DNA of 64,000 nucleotides, from assembly GCF_009689005.1 (NCBI RefSeq), contig NZ_AP021879.1:3720001-3784000 (forward strand), given 5' to 3'. Source of the DNA: Desulfosarcina ovata subsp. ovata (GTDB taxonomy: Bacteria; Desulfobacterota; Desulfobacteria; Desulfobacterales; Desulfosarcinaceae). Each line of letters opens with the position of its first letter. Within the stretch, counting starts at the first letter, position 1. Under the pieces are notes generated by a model. The model searched no databases, had not been told where the DNA came from, and was given only the letters and a program-made list of their open reading frames with translations. The position numbers and the translations under genes are program-made. Below, piece after piece: positions 44,111-51,560 of the stretch.

Positions 44111-45463
44111 TCAGAAATCCTGAATGCCGGTATAGGTCTGCGGCGTGATCGCCAACAGCTCCTTTTTAACCCCCTCACTCACATCCAGGCCGTTGATGAA
44201 GGCAGCAATGGCCGCCTGGTCGATGGCCGCGTGGGTGCGGGTCAGGGCCAGAAGGGCCTCATAGGGTTTGGGATAGCCCTCCCGGCGCAGAATCGTCTGA
44301 ATCCCCTCGGCCACCACGGCCCAGTTGTTCTCCAGGTCCCGCTGCAGGGCGGTTTCGTTGAGGATCAGTTTGGCCATGCCCCGCTGTATCGATTTCAAGG
44401 CGATCAGGGTGTGGCCCAGGGGCACGCCGATGTTGCGCGTTACCGTGGAGTCGGTCAGATCCCGCTGCAGCCGCGAGATGGGCAGTTTGGCGGAGAGATG
44501 CGCCAGAATGGCGTTGGCGACGCCCAGGTTGCCTTCGGCATTTTCGAAATCGATGGGGTTGACCTTGTGGGGCATGGTCGACGATCCGATCTCTCCTTTC
44601 TTAATCTGCTGCTTGAAATAGTCCATGGAAATGTAGGTCCACAAATCCCGGCACAGGTCCAATAGGATCGTATTGATCCGTTTCACCCCGTCGAAAAAGG
44701 CCGCCAGGTGGTCGTAATGCTCGATCTGGGTGGTCACCCGGGAGCGCTGCAGCCCCAGGGTATCATTGACAAAATGATCGGCAAAGGCGAACCAGTCGAT
44801 ATCCGGGTAGGCCACATGGTGGGCGTTGAAATTGCCCGTGGCGCTGCCGAACTTGGCGGCAAAGGGAACGGCGGCCAGCAGCTTCATCTGGGACTTCAGC
44901 CGGTCCACGAAAACGTAGATCTCCTTGCCCAGCCGCGTGGGCGATGCCGGCTGGCCATGGGTGCGGGCCAGCATGGAGACCCCTTTCCACTGCCCGGCCT
45001 TGTCGGCCAGGTCGGCCACCACCGCGTCCAGCACCGGCAACATGACGGTCTGCCAGCCCTCTTTCAGGCTCAGGGGCATGGCCGTGTTGTTGATGTCCTG
45101 AGAGGTGAGACCAAAATGAATGAATTCCTTGTAAGCGCCAAGCCCCAGACGGTCAAACTGCTCCTTGACAAAGTACTCCACCGCCTTGACATCGTGGTTG
45201 GTGGTCTTTTCAATCGCCTTGACGCCGGCGGCATCATCCATGGAAAAATTTCGGGAAGCCTCCCGCAGAGAATTGAAGACCGCCGGGTCGACATCGGCCA
45301 ACTGGGGCAGCGGCAGCTCGCACAGGGCGATGAAGTACTCGATCTCCACCCGCACCCGGTAGCGGATCAGGGCGCCTTCACTGAAATAGTCGGAAAGGGC
45401 CGCGGTGGCGCGGTGGTAGCGGCCGTCAACCGGCGAAACGGCGGTCAGGGGAGAAAGGGTCAT
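44111..45463 (-). CDS. purB: Adenylosuccinate lyase
   Basis: 450 residues starting L-T-A-V-S-P-V-D-G-R-Y, as in the E. coli-type enzyme. The superfamily signature reads G-S-S-T-M-P-H-K-V-N-P near residue 293, T-S-Q-D-I-N-N is near 122, and A-R-T-H-G-Q-P is near 165. It cleaves adenylosuccinate and SAICAR in purine synthesis. AAAGGAG lies before the ATG. The 170-bp palindromic element separates it from recD2 upstream. Confidence 0.95.
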   Translation of the reverse strand: MTLSPLTAVSPVDGRYHRATAALSDYFSEGALIRYRVRVEIEYFIALCELPLPQLADVDPAVFNSLREASRNFSMDDAAGVKAIEKTTNHDVKAVEYFVKEQFDRLGLGAYKEFIHFGLTSQDINNTAMPLSLKEGWQTVMLPVLDAVVADLADKAGQWKGVSMLARTHGQPASPTRLGKEIYVFVDRLKSQMKLLAAVPFAAKFGSATGNFNAHHVAYPDIDWFAFADHFVNDTLGLQRSRVTTQIEHYDHLAAFFDGVKRINTILLDLCRDLWTYISMDYFKQQIKKGEIGSSTMPHKVNPIDFENAEGNLGVANAILAHLSAKLPISRLQRDLTDSTVTRNIGVPLGHTLIALKSIQRGMAKLILNETALQRDLENNWAVVAEGIQTILRREGYPKPYEALLALTRTHAAIDQAAIAAFINGLDVSEGVKKELLAITPQTYTGIQDF

Positions 45464-45576
45464 GGAAGCTCCTTTATTTTATTGTCGGCCAGTTGTCGCC
45501 AGCCGTTACTGGTTCTTCGATTCATTTTTAGGCCGCTTATAGATAAAAGGGGGTCCAATGTCAAATGGGGGGTAAG

Positions 45577-45747
45577 GGCTAAGGATCGGGAATTTTATTA
45601 ATTAAACGAAATTGCTTGTTCTTGCGCCCGTCTTCCGCGTTGCATCAACGGCCACATACTCCCGGTATGCAACCGTTGATGCGCCTTGAAGACGAACACA
45701 AGCCCGGCGCAATTACGTTCAATTAATTTCATCCCCGATCCTAAGCC
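45577..45747. repeat. 171-bp imperfect palindromic element
   Basis: Two arms of about 75 bp are inverted copies with several mismatches. The outer ends are GGCTAAGGATCGGG and CCCGATCCTAAGCC. Both arms carry ATTAATT-(A/G)-AACG-(A/T)-AATTGC in the middle, and CGTCTTC with GCATCAACGG near the centre. The centre is a short hairpin CATAC-TCCCG-GTATG. The right end reaches into the recD2 coding sequence and supplies its TAG stop. It looks like an interspersed repeat able to form a large hairpin. Confidence 0.75.
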
Positions 45748-48242
45748 GCCGGCCAGCCTTGCAATAACTCCCGCAGCATGGTCTGGCGCTGGCTGGTATC
45801 CTGGTTGTGCACGGCCATGGCCATGGCCTTGCGGGTGCCGACCAGCACGGCCAGTTTGCGGGCCCGTGTCAGACCGGTGTAGAGAAGATTCCGGAAGAGC
45901 ATCTTGAAATGCTGGGTCAGCACTGGAATGATCACGGCTTCAAACTCACTGCCCTGGGATTTATGGATCGTGATGGCGTAAGCCAGGTCCAGTTCGACGA
46001 TGTCGTCGCGCTGGTATTCCACCTGGCGGTTGTCGGGGAAGAATGTCACCGTGCAGGTCAGGGCCGCGTTGTCGATGGCCACGATCTCGCCGATGTCGCC
46101 GTTGAACACGCCCAGGTCGTAGTTGTTGCGGCGGTGGATGACCCGGTCGCCGGTTCGGAAAATGCGCTCGCCCACCTGGAGCTGCGCCTTTCCCGGGACG
46201 GCCGGATTGGCCGTCTCCTGGAGCATGGCATTGAGGCTCACCGTCCCCAGGCTGCCCCGGGTCATGGGCGAAAGCACCTGGATTTCGCATTGCTCGCCGC
46301 AGTACTTGGGAATCCACTCCAAAACCAGTTTGTTGACGATGTCGCTGGCCGAAAGCCCGTAATGCAGAGATGACCAGGGATGGACTTTTTTCACCACGGC
46401 CACCAGCTCCTGCACCCGGCTCTCGGCCTGCAGCACCTGGGCCAGATCGACGTGCTCGAATTTTTTAGGGATGGTCAGCTCGGTCTCGTAGGGCACCACC
46501 GCCTCGCGAACGCGAAATTCGTATGGGTTCTCGCCGGAATCCGTGTCCGCCGCCAAAGCTTGTAAGCGTGGATCGTAAACCCGTTTGACCCGCGAGACAA
46601 AATTGAGCTGTGCCTGGGTGGCCTCGTCCGAATCCATGAAAAAGCAGTCGGCCCCGTTGGTCCAGACCTCGGGTTTTTTGAAGGGGGAATCGATGCGGGG
46701 CAACTCCCCCTGGTTGATCTGATGGGCGTAGCGGATGATCAGCGACCGGGCCGCCTGGCGGAAAATGCGCGTCAGGCGAAAACAGGCCACGCTGCCCGAG
46801 GCGATGATATCCCGCAGTACGTTGCCGGCCCCCACCGAGGGCAGCTGGTCGGCATCCCCGATAAAAAGCACCTGGCAATCCGGGGGCAGCGCCTTGAGCA
46901 GGGCCGCCGTCAGGCTGATGTCCAGCATGGAGCACTCGTCAACGATAAGCACATCGGCGTCAAGGGGATTCTCCTCATTTCTCTTGAAACCGCCCAGCTG
47001 CCACTCCAGCAGACGATGGATGGTCCTGGATTCCCGGCCGATCACATCGGTCATGCGCTGGGCCGCCCGGCCGGTGGGGGCGGCCAGCAGCACCTGACGG
47101 CCCATGGCTTCGAGCAGTTTGACCAGCACCAGGGTGGTGGTGGTCTTGCCCACGCCGGGGCCACCGGTCAGGACGGCAAAGCGCTGCGCCACGATGTGCT
47201 GGACGGCATCCGCCTGTTCATCGCTGAGGGTGATCCGGTTGGACTGGCAGTAGCTGTCGATCCAGCGTTTGACGCGCTGCATGGCCACCGGTACCGTTCC
47301 CTCCAGGCCGTTGAGCCGGCGGGCCACGGCCAACTCGTCGTAGTAGAGGGTCCGGGAGTAGAAGCAGCGCTGGTCGACCCCTTCATCGGCGGGCTGCAAC
47401 CGCACCATCACCTGACCGTCGTTTTCCATGACCTGCAGCAGATCGGGCAGTCGCGCGCTCACATCCAGGGCCAACAGGTCGTTCACCTGGATGAGAATCT
47501 GGCCTTCGGTCAGGTAGCAGTGGCCGAAATCCCGGCTGGCGGCGAGCACGTGGCTGATCCCGGCCATGATGCGCTGCCGGCTGTCCAGGGCCAGACCGAT
47601 GGAGAGCGCCACCTTGTCGGCCGAAAAAAAACCGATGCCGTAAAAATCCCGCGCCAGCCGGTAGGGATCTTCGGTAACCATGGGAATGGCCGCGTCACCG
47701 TATTCCTTGTAGATGCGCACGGCAAACAGGGTGCTGATGCCGTGGGACTGAAGGAACATCATCACATCCCGGATGGCCCGGTGTTCGGTCCAGGCAGCAC
47801 TGATCATGGTCAGTTTTTTCTGGGCAATCCCCGGCACCTCGGTCAACCGCTCGATCTCGCCTTCGAAAACGTCCAGGGTCTGGCTGCCGAAATGCCGGAC
47901 GATTTTCCTGGCCGTTTTGGGGCCGACCCCCTTGATCAGTCCCGATCCGAGATACTTTTCCAGGGCCGCGCTGGTGGCCGGCCGGTGCTCGACGGCCCGG
48001 GTGGCGTTGAACTGGCGGCCGTATTTGGGGTTGATGGTCCATGCGCCGAAAAACTCCATGGTTGCCCCGGCAAACACCTTGGTCTGATGAACAATCACCG
48101 TCTCCTGCTGGTGGGGATTGTCAAAGGGGGAGACGCGCAGCACCGACCAGCCGTTGTCGGCATTATGGAAAGTGACCCGGTCCACAATGCCGCGCAGCCG
48201 TTCGGTGATCACGCCGGTCGGTTTGGCCATGGGGGATTGCAT
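45741..48242 (-). CDS. recD2: RecD2-type ATP-dependent DNA helicase
   Basis: 833 residues. An N-terminal OB-like region is followed by helix-hairpin-helix repeats (G-V-G-P-K-T-A-R-K-I near 100, V-P-G-I-A-Q-K-K near 140). The SF1B motor follows: Walker A G-G-P-G-V-G-K-T-T-T near 350, D-E-C-S-M-L, G-D-A-D-Q-L-P-S-V-G-A-G, and C-terminal A-I-T-I-H-K-S-Q-G-S-E-F. RecD2 is a 5'-3' helicase in repair, independent of RecBC. The ATG at 48242 is the best guess; the next in-frame ATG at 48230 is possible. The stop codon falls inside the palindromic element, so the last residues may differ from relatives. Confidence 0.9.
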   Translation of the reverse strand: MQSPMAKPTGVITERLRGIVDRVTFHNADNGWSVLRVSPFDNPHQQETVIVHQTKVFAGATMEFFGAWTINPKYGRQFNATRAVEHRPATSAALEKYLGSGLIKGVGPKTARKIVRHFGSQTLDVFEGEIERLTEVPGIAQKKLTMISAAWTEHRAIRDVMMFLQSHGISTLFAVRIYKEYGDAAIPMVTEDPYRLARDFYGIGFFSADKVALSIGLALDSRQRIMAGISHVLAASRDFGHCYLTEGQILIQVNDLLALDVSARLPDLLQVMENDGQVMVRLQPADEGVDQRCFYSRTLYYDELAVARRLNGLEGTVPVAMQRVKRWIDSYCQSNRITLSDEQADAVQHIVAQRFAVLTGGPGVGKTTTTLVLVKLLEAMGRQVLLAAPTGRAAQRMTDVIGRESRTIHRLLEWQLGGFKRNEENPLDADVLIVDECSMLDISLTAALLKALPPDCQVLFIGDADQLPSVGAGNVLRDIIASGSVACFRLTRIFRQAARSLIIRYAHQINQGELPRIDSPFKKPEVWTNGADCFFMDSDEATQAQLNFVSRVKRVYDPRLQALAADTDSGENPYEFRVREAVVPYETELTIPKKFEHVDLAQVLQAESRVQELVAVVKKVHPWSSLHYGLSASDIVNKLVLEWIPKYCGEQCEIQVLSPMTRGSLGTVSLNAMLQETANPAVPGKAQLQVGERIFRTGDRVIHRRNNYDLGVFNGDIGEIVAIDNAALTCTVTFFPDNRQVEYQRDDIVELDLAYAITIHKSQGSEFEAVIIPVLTQHFKMLFRNLLYTGLTRARKLAVLVGTRKAMAMAVHNQDTSQRQTMLRELLQGWPAA

Positions 48243-48264
48243 CCGTGCAAAATTGCCTTTCCAA

Positions 48265-48393
48265 TTAAATGATATGCGAAAACCCGTCCATGACCAGCAG
48301 CGCGGCCTGATATTGCGGGTCGATATCAATTCGGGTCGCATCGTTCTTTTTACGAACATATCCAATGGAATGAACCGCTATCGGTGTTTTCAT
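48265..48393 (-). pseudogene. N-terminal fragment of a TrmO-like tRNA methyltransferase
   Basis: 42 codons with a good AAGGAG ribosome site. H-S-I-G-Y-V-R, A-T-R-I-D-I-D-P-x-Y and the closing D-G-F-S-H-I-I are the start of the TrmO/TsaA (YaeB) family, which methylates t6A37 of tRNA and normally has 150-235 residues. A stop follows immediately and the recD2 start lies 22 bp downstream, with no trace of the rest. It is a truncated gene still carrying translation signals. Confidence 0.55.
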
Positions 48394-48544
48394 CGTCGTC
48401 TCCTTGGCCTCCCCTCGTGAAAACGAAGCAGTGGACATCCATACAATCAACTTGCAACCGGATCTTCAAGCAATATATTGTGTTATTATTGTCGATGATA
48501 AACTGGGCCAACCGGCCCTTCACCTGGCAAGCGGGTGCTTAAGT

Positions 48545-49363
48545 ATGGGCTACGTATTCGATTTTCACGATGCCAGAAACTACGATGGCTGGATGCTGAA
48601 ACGCAAGAACCGCTTTGCCGCCGACCTGGAAAGCCGCCTGATGCTGGGCATGCTGGACCCGGCTGCCGGAGAATCGATCCTCGACATCGGCTGCGGGACC
48701 GGCGCCTCGTGCCTGCCGCTGCTGGAGAAAGGTCTCGATGTGACGGGAATCGATCCGTCACCCTACATGCTGGACATCCTGTCCGAAACCCTGGGCAACC
48801 GGGTCTCCCTGTACCGGGGGGTGGCCGAGGATCTGCCTTTTGACGACAATTCGTTCAATCATGCCTGCCTGTTTACCAGCCTGGAATTTGTGGATAATCC
48901 CCAAAAAGCACTCGAAGAGGCCTTTCGGGTGGCAAAAGACCGTGTTTTCATCGGCTTTCTGAATCGCTATGCCATCACTGGCATTGGCCGGCGGGTGCGG
49001 GGCATCTTCACGCCGACCATCTACAACCGGGCCACCTTTTTCAGTGTCTGGGAAATCAAAGGCATGGTCCGGAAACTGATGGGTCCCGTACCGGTGTGCT
49101 GGCGTACGGTCTGCCAGCTTCCCGGTCCCTGGAGCACCTGGATGAAACAGATCGAGGGCTCCGGACTGGTGCAGCGATTTCCCTTCGGAACCTTTGCCGG
49201 CATGGTCGTCACCCTTCTGCCCCGTTTCCGGACCCGCCCCCTGGCCATCCGCTACCAGCCCAAAAAAGTCGGCCACATGGCCGCCGGCACGGCTGGGTGC
49301 TCCGGCATGGCACCATCCAACGGGTTTGAGACATCCCACCGACAGTCGGACGAAAAACGCTGA
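48545..49363 (+). CDS. Class I SAM-dependent methyltransferase
   Basis: 272 residues with the methyltransferase core: motif I I-L-D-I-G-C-G-T-G-A near residue 45, G-I-D-P-S near 68, and E-D-L-P-F-D-D-N-S-F near 95. This is the UbiE/Methyltransf_11 pattern. The C-terminal 100 residues are basic and of unknown role. The start at 48545 (M-G-Y-V-F-D-F) is chosen because the similarity begins there; the upstream extension is not conserved-looking. The substrate cannot be told. It is divergent from the TrmO fragment and recD2. Confidence 0.75.
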   Translation: MGYVFDFHDARNYDGWMLKRKNRFAADLESRLMLGMLDPAAGESILDIGCGTGASCLPLLEKGLDVTGIDPSPYMLDILSETLGNRVSLYRGVAEDLPFDDNSFNHACLFTSLEFVDNPQKALEEAFRVAKDRVFIGFLNRYAITGIGRRVRGIFTPTIYNRATFFSVWEIKGMVRKLMGPVPVCWRTVCQLPGPWSTWMKQIEGSGLVQRFPFGTFAGMVVTLLPRFRTRPLAIRYQPKKVGHMAAGTAGCSGMAPSNGFETSHRQSDEKR

Positions 49364-49372
49364 CGGGATATT

Positions 49373-49392
49373 CAGGGTAACCGCATTTGGAT
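49373..49392. repeat. Interspersed repeat, CAGGGTnACCGCATTTGGAT type, copy 1
   Basis: CAGGGTAACCGCATTTGGAT lies here, directly after the methyltransferase gene. The same motif with one change is at 62594-62613 and in inverted, shortened form at 62731-62746. No gene covers it. Confidence 0.6.
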
Positions 49393-49429
49393 GTATTTTT
49401 TCTGGTGGCGTGATCAGAAACCCACCGTC

Positions 49430-49542
49430 CCGATTCGATCAATGCCAAATGAAAAAATCCAAATGTCAATTGAAGGATCGGGTCGATTATAAAAGGGCAG
49501 AATACCACCAATTGACATTTTTCATTGGACATTTGATATTCG
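49430..49542. repeat. Inverted pair of an AT-rich interspersed repeat
   Basis: The left copy (49430-49482) and right copy (49508-49542) run in opposite directions. They share a perfect 12-bp core, AAATGTCAATTG at 49461-49472 and CAATTGACATTT at 49509-49520. The left copy, reversed, matches 61333-61384 along about 50 bp. The remaining gap to 49610 has no gene; the AmrS ribosome site AAAGGAG is at its end. Confidence 0.65.
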
Positions 49543-49610
49543 ACGGATATATCGACAAACCCGTATGTCAGACGAATCCGTAAAACTGATCAAGAAAGGA
49601 GCCTGATTCC

Positions 49611-50633
49611 ATGGAAGCCTGGCTCTACGACACCCTTGACGATCAACAGGTCCGTTGCCGGCTCTGCAGCCACCAATGCCTGATCGGCAAGGACAAACGC
49701 GGCATCTGCGGGGTTCGCGAGAACCGCGGGGGCGTTCTGCAGACATTGGTGTATGGCCGCCTGATCGCGGCCGGCGACGATCCCATCGAAAAAAAACCGA
49801 TTTTTCATCTTCTGCCCGGCAGCCGCTCCTTTTCCATCGCCACCGTGGGATGCAATTTCAAATGCCGTTTCTGCCAGAATGCCAACATTGCCCAGATGCC
49901 ATCGGACCGGGGAGGCCAGATCGCCGGCGATCCGGCCACACCCCGGGCCGTGGTAACGGCGGCCCGGGAACGCGGTTGCAAAAGCATCAGCTACACCTAT
50001 ACCGAACCGACGGTGTTTTTTGAATTTGCCTGCGACACGGCCGAACTGGCCCACGCCCAGGGGATGAAAAACATCTTCGTGACCAACGGCTACATGAGTG
50101 CCGACGCCTTAGCGCGGATCAGTCCCTGGCTGGATGCGGCCAACGTGGACCTCAAGGCCTTCAGCGACGATTTTTACAAAAAACAGTGCAGCGCCCGCCT
50201 GGAGCCGGTCAAGGCGACCCTACGACGGATGAAAGAACGGGGGGTCTGGGTCGAGGTCACGACCCTGATCATTCCCGGACTCAACGACGATCCCGACGAA
50301 CTCTCGCGCTTGGCCGCTTTCATCGCCGGGGATCTGGGAACGGAAACCCCCTGGCATGTCAGCCGATTCCATCCGACCTACCGGTTGACCGATCGGGAGG
50401 CAACCCCGGTGGCAACGCTGCTCAGGACGCGGGACATCGGTATTGCCGCCGGCCTGAAATACGTCTATACGGGAAATATTCCCGGCCGGGGGGGCGAAGA
50501 TACCCTCTGCCCCGGATGCCAACAGACCGTCATCGCCCGTCAGGGATTCCGGATTCTGGACAACCACCTGGAAGCCGGCCGCTGCCTTGGGTGTGGAACA
50601 CCCATCGACGGTATCGGCATGCAGCCGGCGTGA
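49611..50633 (+). CDS. amrS: AmmeMemoRadiSam system radical SAM enzyme AmrS
   Basis: 340 residues. An N-terminal Cys pair region (C-R-L-C-S-H-Q-C) precedes the radical-SAM cluster C-N-F-K-C-R-F-C near residue 85. Y-T-Y-T-E-P-T-V-F-F-E-F follows the cluster, as in the AmrS/PflA-like group, and two C-x2-C pairs (C-P-G-C, C-L-G-C) end the protein. AmrS usually goes with AmmeMemoRadiSam partners AmrA/AmrB, which are not adjacent here. The chemistry is reductive cleavage of SAM; the substrate is unknown. The Ser/Thr kinase gene follows within 12 bp. Confidence 0.88.
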   Translation: MEAWLYDTLDDQQVRCRLCSHQCLIGKDKRGICGVRENRGGVLQTLVYGRLIAAGDDPIEKKPIFHLLPGSRSFSIATVGCNFKCRFCQNANIAQMPSDRGGQIAGDPATPRAVVTAARERGCKSISYTYTEPTVFFEFACDTAELAHAQGMKNIFVTNGYMSADALARISPWLDAANVDLKAFSDDFYKKQCSARLEPVKATLRRMKERGVWVEVTTLIIPGLNDDPDELSRLAAFIAGDLGTETPWHVSRFHPTYRLTDREATPVATLLRTRDIGIAAGLKYVYTGNIPGRGGEDTLCPGCQQTVIARQGFRILDNHLEAGRCLGCGTPIDGIGMQPA

Positions 50634-50644
50634 AAGACAAGAAG

Positions 50645-51553
50645 ATGCCAACCATCGCCACGCTCAATCTGGATCATCTGGTCGGACAGCCGGTTGGCAC
50701 CGCCGTTCTGCTTAAAAAACTGGGGCACGGAGCCATGTCCGCCGTTTTCGTGGCTTACCAGAAAAGCCTCAAGCGGCAGATTGCCGTTAAAGTTCTGCCC
50801 AAGTCGATGCTGACCGAAAAAAGCGCCCAGTTTTTCCAGCAGGAAGCCGAAGCGGCGGCGATCCTGGCGCACCCGCACATCATCCCCATCTATGAAGTGG
50901 GAAAGACCGACGACTTTCTCTTTTTTACCATGCAGCTGGTCCACGGCCATGCGCTCTCCTACTATATCCAACGCACCCGCAAAAACATCGTTCCGTCCAA
51001 GCGGTTCATGCCGCTGAAAACGGTGATCACGCTGATGCTGAACCTGCTTGACGCCCTGGCCTATGCCCACGACAACGACATCGTGCACCGGGATATCAAG
51101 CCGGACAACATCATGATCGAAGATCATTCCAAACGCCCCCTGATCACCGATTTCGGTGTGGCGCGGGTCTCCCGGACCAAGGGAAAAAGCGAGCGACTGT
51201 TGCTTGGCACCCCCATGTACATGGCACCCGAGCAGATACTGTCAGGCACCGTTGACGGCCGGGCAGACCAGTACAGCGCCGGCGTGATGATGCTCGAGAT
51301 GCTCATGTCGCGGCTGCCCTATCCCCCCTATCGGACAGCCATGGACCTGCTCAAAATGAAACTGTCGTTGAAAGACCGGCTCTTTCAACAGCGTCCCTCC
51401 CAGGTTCACCCGGTGGCCAACCGGGCCCTGGATAAAATCCTGTTCAAAGCACTGGCCTTCGATCCTGACCGACGATACGCGTCCTGCCGCGATTTCGCCC
51501 GCAATCTGGAACGATTTCAGGCCAGCTTCGCCAGATCATCGCCAGCCAGATGA
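50645..51553 (+). CDS. Hanks-type Ser/Thr protein kinase
   Basis: 302 residues, essentially only the kinase domain: G-loop L-G-H-G-A-M-S-A-V, Lys in I-A-V-K-V, catalytic loop H-R-D-I-K-P-D-N, D-F-G, and A-P-E-Q. All catalytic residues are intact. No transmembrane or sensor domain, so it is a soluble kinase. A GTG at 50630 overlapping the amrS stop is an alternative start. It stands between amrS and the 845-residue gene, 7 bp before the latter, so that protein is a natural candidate substrate; this is inference. Confidence 0.85.
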   Translation: MPTIATLNLDHLVGQPVGTAVLLKKLGHGAMSAVFVAYQKSLKRQIAVKVLPKSMLTEKSAQFFQQEAEAAAILAHPHIIPIYEVGKTDDFLFFTMQLVHGHALSYYIQRTRKNIVPSKRFMPLKTVITLMLNLLDALAYAHDNDIVHRDIKPDNIMIEDHSKRPLITDFGVARVSRTKGKSERLLLGTPMYMAPEQILSGTVDGRADQYSAGVMMLEMLMSRLPYPPYRTAMDLLKMKLSLKDRLFQQRPSQVHPVANRALDKILFKALAFDPDRRYASCRDFARNLERFQASFARSSPAR

Positions 51554-51560
51554 GGACATC

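Noticed and set aside
46722-48272. Long plus-strand frame opposite recD2 (516 codons)
   Set aside because: Antisense shadow in GC-rich DNA; recD2 has all helicase motifs in the other strand.
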